A stretch of DNA of 64,000 nt from Massilia sp. 9096 (GCF_000745265.1 NZ_JQNN01000001.1:806001-870000), one strand, 5' to 3'. Counted from the first letter of the stretch, positions 46,937 to 55,812 are shown. Translations and numbers: made by a program. The notes: generated by a model from the sequence alone, not told the origin.

Positions 46937-47533
46937 TCAGGCGGCCGGGCCTGAGCCGCCCGACGCCGGCGCCTGCGCAGCGCCCGGCATCGGGAAACCG
47001 CCGCCCTTGCCCACCTGGGCGGTGGCCTGCGCGACCTGTTCCTCGACGCGGCGCATCGCCTCGCGCGTGGACTGGGTGACCTGCTCGTAGCCGCGGAAGG
47101 CGTTGTCGATCGCGGCCTTGATGATCTCGAGCGCGTTTTCCTGGCCCGGCTTGACGTTCTGGGTGACGTCGTAGATCAATGCCGACAGCGTGTTCTTGGC
47201 TTCGCTCAGGTGGGTGTCGGCGGCCTGCTGGAAGTCTTTCTGGATGTCGGCGATGATCTGGCGCATCTGCTCGCCGTAGGCGGCGGCTTGCGCCATGCCC
47301 GGCTGCATGTTGGACGACACCGTGTCCATGGCCGCCTTCGGGTCCTGGGCCTGGCTCATCTGGCGGCCCGCGGCGAGCGTGCCTTCCATCGTGCTGCGGG
47401 CGGTCTGCAGGTTCAGCGCGACGACTTGCTCGACGCCCTGCACGGCCTTGCTGGCCAGTGCGTTGAAGGTCTGCATCTGCAGGTCGAACAGCGTTTTTGT
47501 GGCGGATGCGAATTGCTCGGGATTCGTGAACAT
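46937..47533 (-). CDS. Phasin family protein
   Basis: A 198-residue mostly helical protein with the Phasin_2 domain (about 3-105: PEQFASATKTLFDLQMQTF and LASKAVQGVEQVVALNLQTAR). Phasins coat polyhydroxyalkanoate granules and control their size. The C-terminal part is a Gln/Ala helix and a Gly/Pro tail. The gene is convergent with tssA, stop codons 7 bp apart. No PHA synthase gene is in the window. Confidence 0.93.
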   Translation of the reverse strand: MFTNPEQFASATKTLFDLQMQTFNALASKAVQGVEQVVALNLQTARSTMEGTLAAGRQMSQAQDPKAAMDTVSSNMQPGMAQAAAYGEQMRQIIADIQKDFQQAADTHLSEAKNTLSALIYDVTQNVKPGQENALEIIKAAIDNAFRGYEQVTQSTREAMRRVEEQVAQATAQVGKGGGFPMPGAAQAPASGGSGPAA

Positions 47534-47611
47534 CGATTTCTCCTCGGTGAAATTGCTGGGGCCTGCCGACTGCGTCTCCTGCCTGGTTCTGTTATTGCAA
47601 CGATTCCAACA

Positions 47612-47827
47612 TTATTTGCCAACGATGCGTCTTTCGCAATGGGCGTCACGATACGGTCCGCTGGCCTGCTCCCAGCCGGGCCCGAGCGAGGTCTGCGCGC
47701 AGACCAGGCGAGCATCGATCTTGCTGCGCCATTGATACCAAGGGGCGGGCGCGGCGTCGAGTACGGCGGGCAGGGCGAGTGCGCAGGCCAGCAGGCAACG
47801 CGGTTCGAGCAGGGCGGCAAGTCTCAT
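47612..47827 (-). CDS. Small exported protein, 71 aa
   Basis: A 71-residue frame with a signal-peptide-like start (about 1-26: MRLAALLEPRCLLACALALP, ending VLDAA) and a short mature part with two cysteines (ARLVCAQTS and RDAHCERR) that could form a disulfide. It shares the promoter region with the divergent CueR-like gene 104 bp away. I do not recognise the family. No convincing Shine-Dalgarno; the start is chosen for the signal peptide. Confidence 0.6.
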   Translation of the reverse strand: MRLAALLEPRCLLACALALPAVLDAAPAPWYQWRSKIDARLVCAQTSLGPGWEQASGPYRDAHCERRIVGK

Positions 47828-47931
47828 CGTCCGCCGAGCTTAACCGCTTGGCGACGCAAGTCAAGCGTGCCGACCTGATCTTGCATAAAGCGGAACCGTG
47901 TATGCTCGCGCAAAAGACTGATGGAGCACAG

Positions 47932-48336
47932 ATGACCGCAACCTTGAACATCGGCGAGGCGGCCAAGGCCTCGGGCGTGACGGCCAAGATGATCCGCCAC
48001 TATGAATCGATCGGCCTGTTGCCGGCGGCGCGCCGCAGCGACGCCGGTTACCGCATGTACGGCGACCAGGACGTGCGCGTGCTGCAGTTCATCCACCGCA
48101 GCCGGGCGCTCGGCTTTTCGCTGGAACAGATCGCCAACCTGCTGGCGCTGTGGCAGGACAAGGCGCGCGCCAGCGCCGACGTGCGGCGCCTGGCGCGCCA
48201 GCACATCGACGAACTCGACCGCAAGATCGCCGAGCTGGAATCGATGAAGCGCACCCTGGCCAGCCTTGCCGATTCCTGCCACGGCGACGGGCGTTCCGAT
48301 TGCCCGATCCTGGACGACCTCGCCGCGCACGGATGA
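47932..48336 (+). CDS. CueR-like MerR-family metal regulator
   Basis: A 134-residue MerR regulator with the N-terminal winged helix (about 4-72: LNIGEAAKASGVTAKMIRHY) and a dimerisation helix. The metal loop CHGDGRSDC (Cys116-x7-Cys124) has the spacing of the Cu(I)/Ag(I) sensor CueR. Such proteins switch on copper exporters such as copA. No exporter is adjacent, so its target is elsewhere. The start ATG is supported by the conserved N terminus. Between it and the small exported gene a CTTG-N6-CAAG dyad (47847-47860) may be its operator. Confidence 0.88.
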   Translation: MTATLNIGEAAKASGVTAKMIRHYESIGLLPAARRSDAGYRMYGDQDVRVLQFIHRSRALGFSLEQIANLLALWQDKARASADVRRLARQHIDELDRKIAELESMKRTLASLADSCHGDGRSDCPILDDLAAHG

Positions 48337-48378
48337 GTTGTGTTGTAATGGCAAATTATTCACTTCACGTTGCCGTCG

Positions 48379-49248
48379 ATGCCTTCACGCTACTTGCTGC
48401 CCGCGCTCGCGGGCACGTCCCTGCTGCTGTTGCTGGCCGCCGCCGGCGTCTGGCTGGCCGGTTCTTCCCTGATTGCCGTCACGCCGCGTCCGGTCGAACT
48501 GAGCGGGATGGATGCCCAGACCCTGTCGCTGCCCATCCCCGGCGGCCATACCGTGCAAGGCTCCTTCCTGCCCGGCAGCGGCGCCGGCGCGGTGCTGCTG
48601 CTGCACGGCATCCACGGCGACCGGCGCGACATGGCCACGCGCGCCCGCTTCCTGCATGCGCAGGGTTATGCGGTCATGCTGATCGACTTGCCGGGCCAGG
48701 GTGCGAGCACGCTCGATGCGGTCACCTTCGGGCTGCATGAAGCGCAAGGGGTGCGCGTTGCGCTGGAAAAGCTGCGCCAGCTGGCGCCCGGGCAGCGCGT
48801 CGGCGTGATCGGCGTGTCGCTGGGGGCGGCGTCGCTGGTGCTGTGCCGCGATTGCGCGCCGGTCGACGCGGTGGTGCTGGAATCGATGTACCCGACCATC
48901 GAGGACGCGGTCGCGGACCGGCTGCGCATGCGCGTCGGGGCGATCGGGCGTCCGTTGTCGCAGCTGTTGCTGTGGCAGCTGCCGCTGCGTCTGAATATCC
49001 AGCCGGCGCAGCTGCGCCCGATCGAGCGCATCGCCGGCTTGAACGCGCCTGTGCTGATCGTGGCCGGCAGCGCCGACCGTCACACGACCCTGCCGGAAAC
49101 CGAGCGGCTGTACGCGGCTGCGCGCGCACCGAAGTCGCTCTGGGTCGTCGATGGCGCCGTCCACGAGAACCTGTACGCGTATGCGCCGCATGAGTATGAA
49201 CGGCGCATCGGCGGTTTCCTGGCGCAATGGCTGCGGGCAGGTGGGTGA
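48379..49248 (+). CDS. Alpha/beta hydrolase, membrane-anchored
   Basis: A 289-residue alpha/beta hydrolase with an N-terminal membrane anchor (about 5-30). The oxyanion region is LLHGIHGDRRDM, the nucleophile is in GVSLGA, the acid is probably Asp in AGSADRHTTLP, and the His in GAVHENLYAY. Similar proteins are esterases or peptidases of broad specificity; the substrate is unknown. The ATG at 48379 is chosen over a TTG at 48370; neither has a clear ribosome binding site. A perfect terminator follows. Confidence 0.87.
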   Translation: MPSRYLLPALAGTSLLLLLAAAGVWLAGSSLIAVTPRPVELSGMDAQTLSLPIPGGHTVQGSFLPGSGAGAVLLLHGIHGDRRDMATRARFLHAQGYAVMLIDLPGQGASTLDAVTFGLHEAQGVRVALEKLRQLAPGQRVGVIGVSLGAASLVLCRDCAPVDAVVLESMYPTIEDAVADRLRMRVGAIGRPLSQLLLWQLPLRLNIQPAQLRPIERIAGLNAPVLIVAGSADRHTTLPETERLYAAARAPKSLWVVDGAVHENLYAYAPHEYERRIGGFLAQWLRAGG

Positions 49249-49254
49249 AGAAAC

Positions 49255-49296
49255 GCAAAACGCCGCAATCCTTTTGCAAAGATTGCGGCGTTTTGC
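49255..49296. terminator. Perfect bidirectional terminator
   Basis: GCAAAACGCCGCAATC (49255-49270) and GATTGCGGCGTTTTGC (49281-49296) form a perfect 16-bp stem. It can end both the hydrolase gene (plus) and the tRNA-Leu cluster (minus). Confidence 0.9.
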
Positions 49297-49337
49297 GCCG
49301 ATGACAAACTCGGTGATCTGTACGATCCGGTAGCTTT

Positions 49338-49422
49338 TGGTGCCCACGGAGGGACTCGAACCCCCACACCTCGCGGCACATGGACCTGAACCATGCGCGT
49401 CTACCAATTCCGCCACGTGGGC
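49338..49422 (-). tRNA. tRNA-Leu (anticodon CAG), copy 4 in transcription order
   Basis: The minus strand folds as a class II tRNA: acceptor GCCCACG/CGTGGGC, D-loop with TTGGTAGA, anticodon stem CATGG/CCATG with loop TTCAGGT (anticodon CAG), a variable arm TGCCGCGAGGTG, T-arm with GGTTCGAGTCC, discriminator A and encoded CCA. Four identical copies lie in tandem. This is the last of them in the direction of transcription. Confidence 0.97.
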
Positions 49423-49469
49423 ATATCAACTGCTCAACACTGCTTCTACTGCTGTACTACGGTAGCTTC

Positions 49470-49554
49470 TGGTGCCCACGGAGGGACTCGAACCCCCACA
49501 CCTCGCGGCACATGGACCTGAACCATGCGCGTCTACCAATTCCGCCACGTGGGC
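49470..49554 (-). tRNA. tRNA-Leu (anticodon CAG), copy 3
   Basis: Sequence identical to the other three copies over all 85 bases including CCA. The 47-base spacer to the copy at 49338 is identical to the spacer to the copy at 49602. Confidence 0.97.
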
Positions 49555-49601
49555 ATATCAACTGCTCAACACTGCTTCTACTGCTGTACTACGGTAGCTT
49601 C

Positions 49602-49686
49602 TGGTGCCCACGGAGGGACTCGAACCCCCACACCTCGCGGCACATGGACCTGAACCATGCGCGTCTACCAATTCCGCCACGTGGGC
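49602..49686 (-). tRNA. tRNA-Leu (anticodon CAG), copy 2
   Basis: Identical 85-base gene with encoded CCA. The spacer to the copy at 49737 is 50 bases and different after the first 14 positions. Confidence 0.97.
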
Positions 49687-49736
49687 ATATCAACTGCTCA
49701 TTTACCGCCAACCACCACTACCGCATCAAGATCGCT

Positions 49737-49821
49737 TGGTGCCCACGGAGGGACTCGAACCCCCACACCTCGCGGCACATGGACCTGAACCATGCGCGTC
49801 TACCAATTCCGCCACGTGGGC
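49737..49821 (-). tRNA. tRNA-Leu (anticodon CAG), copy 1, promoter-proximal
   Basis: Identical 85-base gene. It is nearest the likely promoter: on the minus strand an extended -10 TGCTATCGT occurs at 49871-49879, about 50 bp upstream, without a good -35. Confidence 0.97.
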
Positions 49822-50286
49822 AATCTTGCTGCTTTGCTGCCAAAACTCGACGTCGCCGCCGAATTCCGCTACGATAGCAGGCTTTGTCGTTTTGCGCTAG
49901 ACCAACTTTCGTTTGCCAGCGCCCGGCATCGCCCATCGACTCTTCGTCGCCGGCTGTGCCGTTTTCGAAGAGAGCGAAAGTATAGCGGATGCATGGCAAA
50001 TGTCAAAGGGCTACAGCGACCGATTGCGTCGGCCGCGTTCGCCCCCATATCGGTTCCATGAAATTTCGCGCGAATTTGCGCGTGACATTGCAAACGCGCG
50101 GCATGCGCTACGACACGCTTGGCAGCGCCGGTTAGGCGAATCGCCCGGTCCTCCGTTACACTATGGGCGTCAAGGTGTCAATCCAACAAGTTGCCAACGA
50201 GTTGCATTAACGAATCCATGCACGCCAGCGTGCCGGCCCTCGGCCCCGCAGGCCTTGCTCAACGCAGTCCAGGACAAGAAAACGAT
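49822..50286. other. 465-bp region between the tRNA-Leu cluster and rnr
   Basis: I see no convincing gene here. It should hold the promoters of the tRNA-Leu cluster (minus) and rnr (plus). TACACT at 50157-50162 could be a -10 of rnr, but has no good -35. A frame on the plus strand runs into rnr without a family match, so the leader is probably about 120 bases. Confidence 0.55.
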
Positions 50287-53200
50287 TTGAAGCACCCAAC
50301 TTACACCATCCCCAGCCGCGAGGAGATTCTCGGCGTATTCCGCGAAGCCGGCCGCCCGCTCGACAGCGCCGCCCTGGCCCGCACCCTGCAGGTCGATCCC
50401 GAAGCCGAAGGCGTGCTGTCGCGCCGCCTCAACGCGATGGAGCGTGACGGCCAGTTGCGCGCCAGCCCCGGCGGCGAGTATGCGCTGACCGATCACTCGA
50501 GCTTCATCGCGGGCCGCGTCAGCGCCCACCGCGACGGCTTCGGATTCGTGATCCCGGACGAGGGCGGCGACGACCTGTTCCTGCCCGATAAGGAGATGCA
50601 GAAGGTCCTGCACGGCGACCGCGTGCTGGCACGCGTGGTCGGCACCGACCGGCGCGGGCGCTCCGAAGGCACCATCGTCGAGGTGGTCGAGCGCGCCAAC
50701 ACCCACATCATCGGCCGCCTGCTGAACGAAGACGGCGTCTGGAAGGTCGCGCCCGAAGACCAGCGCATCGGCCAGGACGTCCTGGTGGCCGGTTCGCCCG
50801 GCAAGGCCAAGGCCGGCCAGGTGGTCAGCATCGAGCTGGTCGAGCAGCCTTCGCGTTTCAAGCAGCCGACCGGCAGGATCGTCGAGGTGCTGGGCGAGCT
50901 CGACGACCCCGGCATGGAGATCGAGATCGCCGTGCGCAAGTTCGGCGTGCCGCACATCTTCTCGCAGGCCGCGGTCAAGCAGGCCAACAAGCTGCCCAAC
51001 GAGGTGCTGGCGGGCGACCTCAAAGACCGCGTCGACCTGCGCGACGTGCCGCTGGTGACCATCGACGGCGAGGATTCGCGCGACTTCGACGACGCCGTCT
51101 ACTGCGAACCGGTCAAGATCGGCCGTACCAACGGCTACCGCCTGCTGGTGTCGATCGCCGACGTCAGCCACTACGTCAAGCCCAACGACGCGCTCGACGG
51201 CGACGCGCTCGAGCGCTCGACCTCGGTCTACTTCCCGCGCCGCGTGATCCCGATGCTGCCCGAGAAGCTGTCCAACGGCCTGTGCTCGCTGAACCCGGCC
51301 GTCGACCGCCTGTGCCTGGTGTGCGACATGGTGATCACCGCCGCCGGCGAAGTCACCGCCTACCAGTTCTATCCGGCCGTGATGCACTCGGCCGCACGCC
51401 TGACCTACAACGAGGTCGCTGCGATCCTGGGCAACACGGGTGGTCCGGAAGCCGGCCGCCGGCCTGGCATCGTGCCGCACCTGCAGCACCTGAACGAGGT
51501 GTTCCGCGCGCTGCTGCAGGCGCGCCAGAAGCGCGGTGCGATCGATTTCGAGACCACCGAGACCTACATCGTCTGCAATGCCATGGGCAAGATCGAGAAG
51601 ATCATCCCGCGCACCCGCAACGACGCCCACCGCCTGATCGAGGAATGCATGCTGGCCGCGAACGTATGCGCGGCCGACTTCCTGATCCGCCACGACCAGC
51701 CGAGCACCTTCCGCATCCACGCGGTGCCGACCGAAGAGAAGCTCAACCAGTTGCGCACCTTCCTCAAGCAGGTCGGCTTGAACCTGGGCGGCGGCACCAC
51801 GCCGCAGGCGCGCGACTACGCCGAGCTGATGGAGCGCATCAAGGAGCGTCCCGACGCGGCGCTGCTGCAGACCATGCTGCTGCGTTCGATGCAGCAGGCG
51901 GTCTACAGCCCGGACAACGTCGGCCACTTCGGCCTGGCGTACGAACATTACGCCCACTTCACCAGCCCGATCCGGCGCTATCCGGACCTGCTGACCCACC
52001 GCGCCATCAAGGCGGTCCTGAAGGGCAAGAAGTACGAGCCGACCGACATCGACCTGTCGAAGCTGAACACCACGATCTCGAAAGCGGCGCGCAAGCAGGC
52101 CGCCAAGGACCAGGCCAACGGCAAGCAGAAGGATCCGAAGGACCTGACGATCTGGGACGCCCTCGGCGTGCACTGCTCGGCCAACGAGCGGCGCGCCGAC
52201 GAAGCCTCGCGCGACGTCGAGAACTGGCTCAAGTGCTACTACATGCAGGACAAGCTGGGCGAGGAATTCACCGGCGTGATCGCGGGCGTGACACCGTTCG
52301 GCATCTTCGTGCAGCTCGACGAGCTGTTCGTCGAAGGCCTGGTGCACGTCACCGGCCTGGGCCAGGATTATTTCGAGTACGACGAAGCGCGCCATGAACT
52401 GCGCGGCAAGAACAGTGGCCAGGTGTACCAGCTGACCGGCCGCGTGACCGTGCAGGTGGCGCGTGTCGACCTGGAGGCGCGCAAGATCGACTTGGTGCTG
52501 GCCCAGCCCAAGCAGGAAGAATCGATCCCGGCGCCGCTCGAACGCGCGCGCGCGGCCGCGCTCGAGGCGCTCGAGCCGAAGCCGCCGCGCAAGCGCAACC
52601 GCAACAAGAAAAAAGGCCAGCGCCAGGAACCGGCGCCGGCACAGGACGGCACCTTGACCTGGCCGCTGCCGGTCGATGACGGCGATGCTGCGCTGGACCA
52701 GGCAGCCGGCGCCAGCGACGAAAGCCCGGACGACGTGGTGTTCGTGCCGCCGTCGCGCAGCAGCCGCCGCCGCAAGGCCAAGGCGCAGCGCGCGGCCGAT
52801 GCGCGTGCGGCGAAAGCCGAAGCGGCGGAAGCAGCCGCGGCGCAGCCGGCCGAGGTTGCGGCTCAGCCGGTTCCGGAGCCCGCCGTGCAGCCGGCCGTGG
52901 CGCCGGTTGTCGAGCCGATCGTTGTCGAGCCGACCGCAGCGCCGGTCCTTGAGCCGGTTTCGGCAGCGGCGCCGGCCGAACCGGCGCCGAAGAAGAAGCG
53001 GGCTGCCAAGAAGGCCGTTCCGGACGTTCCGGCTCAGGCGCCTGAGTTCGTGCCTGAGCCGGTACCTGAGCCGGTGCCTGAGCCGGTGCCTGAGCCGGCA
53101 CCCGCGCCGGCGCCCGAGCCGACTGCGGCCGAACCCGCGCCCAAGAAAAAGCGCGGCGCCAAGGCGGCAGCGCAAGCGACGGTGGCCGAACCCGTCGCCG

Positions 53201-53397
53201 AGCCGGCCGCCCAGCCGGTCGCGGCACCGGTCGTCGAGTCCATCGCTGTATCGGATGCGCCGGTCGTCAAGAAGCCGAAGAAGACCTCCGCCAAAAAGGC
53301 GGCAAAACAAGCCGACGCCCAGGAAGGCGTCGTCGCAGCCGAGCCGGCGTCCGCGCCGGTCGAGGCACCCAAAACCAGAAGAAAGAGCAGCAAGTAA
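50287..53397 (+). CDS. rnr: Ribonuclease R with a long Pro/Ala/Lys-rich tail
   Basis: RNase R is a processive 3'-5' exoribonuclease that degrades structured RNA. I chose the TTG at 50287 (AGGACAAG upstream), which gives KHPTYTIPSREEIL, a conserved-looking start; ATG at 50218 adds 23 residues. The 1036-residue protein has an N-terminal winged helix (about 10-70), cold-shock domains, the RNB domain with metal-binding DSRDFDDA (Asp263, 266, 268, 269), an S1 domain (about 655-735), and an unusually long low-complexity tail (about 745-1036) with EPVPEPVPEPVPEPA repeats and Lys-rich patches such as KKKRAAKK. E. coli RNase R has 813 residues. Confidence 0.95.
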   Translation: MKHPTYTIPSREEILGVFREAGRPLDSAALARTLQVDPEAEGVLSRRLNAMERDGQLRASPGGEYALTDHSSFIAGRVSAHRDGFGFVIPDEGGDDLFLPDKEMQKVLHGDRVLARVVGTDRRGRSEGTIVEVVERANTHIIGRLLNEDGVWKVAPEDQRIGQDVLVAGSPGKAKAGQVVSIELVEQPSRFKQPTGRIVEVLGELDDPGMEIEIAVRKFGVPHIFSQAAVKQANKLPNEVLAGDLKDRVDLRDVPLVTIDGEDSRDFDDAVYCEPVKIGRTNGYRLLVSIADVSHYVKPNDALDGDALERSTSVYFPRRVIPMLPEKLSNGLCSLNPAVDRLCLVCDMVITAAGEVTAYQFYPAVMHSAARLTYNEVAAILGNTGGPEAGRRPGIVPHLQHLNEVFRALLQARQKRGAIDFETTETYIVCNAMGKIEKIIPRTRNDAHRLIEECMLAANVCAADFLIRHDQPSTFRIHAVPTEEKLNQLRTFLKQVGLNLGGGTTPQARDYAELMERIKERPDAALLQTMLLRSMQQAVYSPDNVGHFGLAYEHYAHFTSPIRRYPDLLTHRAIKAVLKGKKYEPTDIDLSKLNTTISKAARKQAAKDQANGKQKDPKDLTIWDALGVHCSANERRADEASRDVENWLKCYYMQDKLGEEFTGVIAGVTPFGIFVQLDELFVEGLVHVTGLGQDYFEYDEARHELRGKNSGQVYQLTGRVTVQVARVDLEARKIDLVLAQPKQEESIPAPLERARAAALEALEPKPPRKRNRNKKKGQRQEPAPAQDGTLTWPLPVDDGDAALDQAAGASDESPDDVVFVPPSRSSRRRKAKAQRAADARAAKAEAAEAAAAQPAEVAAQPVPEPAVQPAVAPVVEPIVVEPTAAPVLEPVSAAAPAEPAPKKKRAAKKAVPDVPAQAPEFVPEPVPEPVPEPVPEPAPAPAPEPTAAEPAPKKKRGAKAAAQATVAEPVAEPAAQPVAAPVVESIAVSDAPVVKKPKKTSAKKAAKQADAQEGVVAAEPASAPVEAPKTRRKSSK

Positions 53398-53400
53398 CAG

Positions 53401-54147
53401 ATGAAAAATAAAATGATTTTCGGCTTCCACGCCGTGACCTCGCGGCTGCGCCACGAGGCCCAGTCGGTGGAAGAGATCTTCGTCGACGCCGGACGCCAGG
53501 ACCGCCGCATGCAGGACCTGATCGCCAACGCCAAGGCGGCCGGTGTGCGCGTGATGCCGGTCGAGGCCGAGCGCCTCGACAAGATCGTCGGCACGCGCCG
53601 CCACCAGGGCGTGATCGCCTTCGCCAGCCAGCTCTCGCTCGCCCGCAACCTGGACGAGCTGCTGGACGCCGTCGACGGTCCGCCGCTGCTGCTGATCCTG
53701 GACGGCATCACCGACCCGCACAACCTGGGCGCCTGCCTGCGCGTGGCCGACGGCGTCGGCGCGCACGCCGTGATCGCGCCGAAGGACCGTTCGGTCGGCC
53801 TGAACGCCACCGCCGCCAAGGTCGCCAGCGGCGCCGCCGAGACCGTCCCGTACATCACCGTGACCAACCTGGCGCGCACCATGCGCGACCTGAAGGAGCG
53901 CGGCATCTGGCTGATCGGCACCTCGGACGACGCCGACAAGGGTCTGTACCAGGGCGACTTCACCGGCCCGACCGCGCTGGTGATGGGCTCGGAAGGCGAG
54001 GGCATGCGCCGCCTGACGCGGGAGACCTGCGACATGCTGGTGTCGGTCCCGATGTTCGGCTCGGTCGAGAGCCTGAACGTGTCGGTGGCCTCGGGCGTGT
54101 GCCTGTACGAGGCGCGCCGCCAGCGCCTGGCGGCCGAGCCGCAGTAA
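53401..54147 (+). CDS. rlmB: 23S rRNA (guanosine2251-2'-O)-methyltransferase RlmB
   Basis: RlmB methylates G2251 in the 23S P-loop. The 248-residue SPOUT enzyme has the N-terminal substrate-binding domain (about 1-75: [12 protein letters not shown]) and the trefoil-knot catalytic domain, with [19 protein letters not shown] (motif 1), [12 protein letters not shown] (motif 2) and [19 protein letters not shown] (motif 3). It starts 3 bp after the rnr stop, so the two are co-transcribed, an arrangement I know from other proteobacteria. A terminator follows. Confidence 0.97.
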   Translation: MKNKMIFGFHAVTSRLRHEAQSVEEIFVDAGRQDRRMQDLIANAKAAGVRVMPVEAERLDKIVGTRRHQGVIAFASQLSLARNLDELLDAVDGPPLLLILDGITDPHNLGACLRVADGVGAHAVIAPKDRSVGLNATAAKVASGAAETVPYITVTNLARTMRDLKERGIWLIGTSDDADKGLYQGDFTGPTALVMGSEGEGMRRLTRETCDMLVSVPMFGSVESLNVSVASGVCLYEARRQRLAAEPQ

Positions 54148-54166
54148 ACGTCGCCGCTTGCAATCG

Positions 54167-54198
54167 AACGCCGGTGCATCGTCGCCGGCGTTTTTTTT
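54167..54198 (+). terminator. Intrinsic terminator after rlmB
   Basis: AACGCCGG (54167-54174) pairs with CCGGCGTT (54185-54192), continuing into eight T (54191-54198). Confidence 0.93.
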
Positions 54199-54276
54199 GT
54201 CTACAGGAATCAAAGGTCGGCCAGCAGGCGTCGCGCGAATCGGCTACCATGCTGCCTTATTGGCATCGTATCGATC

Positions 54277-55014
54277 ATGTTTTCCAGACTGCGCGAAGAT
54301 ATCCGAAGCATCATCGAGCGCGATCCCGCGGCGCGTAACGCGTGGGAGGTGCTCACCTGCTATCCCGGCCTGCATGCGGTCGTCATGCATGGCTGGGCGC
54401 ACGCCTGCTGGCGCGCCAATTTCAAATGGCTGGGCCGCTTCATCTCTTACCTGGCGCGCATCGTCACCGGCATCGAAATCCACCCCGGCGCGACGATCGG
54501 CCGGCGCGTGTTCATCGACCATGGCTTCGGCGTGGTGATCGGCGAGACCGCCGTGGTCGGCGACGACTGCACCATCTACCAGGGCGTGACCCTGGGCGGC
54601 ACCACGCTGGTGGCCGGCACCAGGCGCCACCCGACGCTCGAGCGCGGCGTGATCGTCGGCGCCGGCGCCCAGGTGCTGGGCGCGTTCACGGTCGGCGAAT
54701 ACGCCAAGGTCGGCTCGAACGCGGTCGTGGTCAAGCCGGTCCCGGCCGGCGCCACCGCGGTCGGCAATCCGGCCCACATCGTGCGCAAGGAAGACCAGTC
54801 GCGCAGCGCGCGCATGTTCGCGGCCTATGGCGTGACCCCGGACGGCGACGACCCGCTGTCCAAGGCGCTGCGCAACCTGATCAACCACGTGGCCCAGCAG
54901 GACGAGCAGATCGAGCGCCTGTGCGCGACGCTCAAGGCCAACGGCATCGCCTGCCGCGGCATCGAGGAAGACGACAAGCTCGACCAGGCCAGACTGAACC
55001 GTCTTGTAGAATAG
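54277..55014 (+). CDS. cysE: Serine O-acetyltransferase CysE
   Basis: CysE makes O-acetylserine for cysteine synthesis. The 245-residue protein has an N-terminal helical domain and a C-terminal left-handed beta helix of hexapeptide repeats: HPGATIGRRVFIDHGFGVVI (catalytic His/Asp), GETAVVGDDCTIYQGVTLGG and the AIGNPAH-like VGNPAHIVRK. The start MFSRLREDIRSI is typical of the short, SAT-type enzyme. It lies after the rlmB terminator and therefore has its own promoter. yceH follows 49 bp downstream. Confidence 0.96.
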   Translation: MFSRLREDIRSIIERDPAARNAWEVLTCYPGLHAVVMHGWAHACWRANFKWLGRFISYLARIVTGIEIHPGATIGRRVFIDHGFGVVIGETAVVGDDCTIYQGVTLGGTTLVAGTRRHPTLERGVIVGAGAQVLGAFTVGEYAKVGSNAVVVKPVPAGATAVGNPAHIVRKEDQSRSARMFAAYGVTPDGDDPLSKALRNLINHVAQQDEQIERLCATLKANGIACRGIEEDDKLDQARLNRLVE

Positions 55015-55063
55015 CGCCGTTTCCTGTTTCACCCGCCTCACCAGCCTCGCCAAAGGACCGACC

Positions 55064-55768
55064 ATGCAAGACGACATCCCGGGCGCCTTCGACCCGGCCT
55101 CCGACCTCGACCCGCAGGAAATCCGCGTACTCGGGGTGCTTGCCGAAAAAGAAGCGCTCACGCCCGACAACTATCCGATGTCGCTGAACGCGGTCATGAA
55201 CGGCTGCAACCAGCTGTCCAGCCGCGATCCGGTCATGCAGATGCCCGAGGACGTCGTGCACGACACCCTGCAGCGCCTCATGCAGCGCAAACTCGTGAAC
55301 GGCATCTCGCAGGCCGGCGCGCGCGTGGTCAAGTACGAGCACCGCATGCGCATCAAGTGGTCGCTCGAGCAGGACAAGCTGGCCGTGCTGGCCGTGCTGA
55401 TGCTGCGCGGTCCGCAGACCGCCGGCGAGATCCGCACGCGCAGCGGCCGCCTGCACGAGTTCAAGTCGGTGGCCGAGCTTGACGCCGCGCTGCAGTTCCT
55501 GATCGACAAATACCCGCCGCTGGTGGTGCGCCTGGAGCGCCTGGCCGGCGCCAAGGAGTCGCGCTACGCCCAGCTGCTGGGCGGGCCGGTCGCGCTCGCA
55601 CCCGAGCCTGCGGGTGCAAGCGCGGGTGCGCTCGGGAGCGCAAGCGCAGGCGCAGGCGCGCCGGCGGGCGGGCGCGTCGGCCAGCTGGAGCAGGAAGTGG
55701 CTGCCCTGCGCGCCGAAGTCGACGAACTCAAGGCGCAGTTCGCGGCGTTCCGCCAGCAGTTCGAATGA
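55064..55768 (+). CDS. yceH: YceH family protein (DUF480)
   Basis: A 234-residue DUF480 protein with two winged-helix domains: LDPQEIRVLGVLAEKEALTP (conserved start), then SLNAVMNGCNQLSSRDPVM, and KLAVLAVLMLRGPQTAGEIR. The function is unknown; a DNA or nucleic acid-binding role is inferred from the folds. A Gly/Ala hinge (about 185-205) leads to a C-terminal coiled coil (VGQLEQEVAALRAEVDELKA) that suggests dimer formation. The stop is inside a 10-bp direct repeat. Confidence 0.94.
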   Translation: MQDDIPGAFDPASDLDPQEIRVLGVLAEKEALTPDNYPMSLNAVMNGCNQLSSRDPVMQMPEDVVHDTLQRLMQRKLVNGISQAGARVVKYEHRMRIKWSLEQDKLAVLAVLMLRGPQTAGEIRTRSGRLHEFKSVAELDAALQFLIDKYPPLVVRLERLAGAKESRYAQLLGGPVALAPEPAGASAGALGSASAGAGAPAGGRVGQLEQEVAALRAEVDELKAQFAAFRQQFE

Positions 55769-55783
55769 AACCATTCGAATGAA
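55760..55783 (+). repeat. Direct repeat across the yceH stop codon
   Basis: TTCGAATGAA occurs at 55760-55769 and again at 55774-55783, 14 bp apart. The first holds the yceH stop TGA (55766-55768). Confidence 0.8.
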
Positions 55784-55812
55784 CGCCGGCGGCGCTGACT
55801 GTCCGCGGCCGG

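Larger units (their letters stand above)
49338..49734. repeat. Tandem 132-bp units of the tRNA-Leu cluster
   Basis: Copies at 49338, 49470 and 49602 are exactly 132 bp apart with an identical 47-base spacer between the first two pairs; the step to the fourth is 135 bp with a different spacer. A recent duplication of a gene-plus-spacer unit explains this. Confidence 0.93.

Noticed and set aside
49380..49877. 165-codon frame with a threefold repeated peptide, and a repeat array that might look like CRISPR
   Set aside because: The repeats are four tRNA-Leu genes on the minus strand; reading through them gives a repeated peptide. Unit length (132 bp) and content do not fit CRISPR.
50170..54213. 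Open frame of about 1350 codons on the minus strand opposite rnr-rlmB
   Set aside because: Same artefact of GC-rich coding; the low-complexity product mirrors the rnr tail and has no domain structure.
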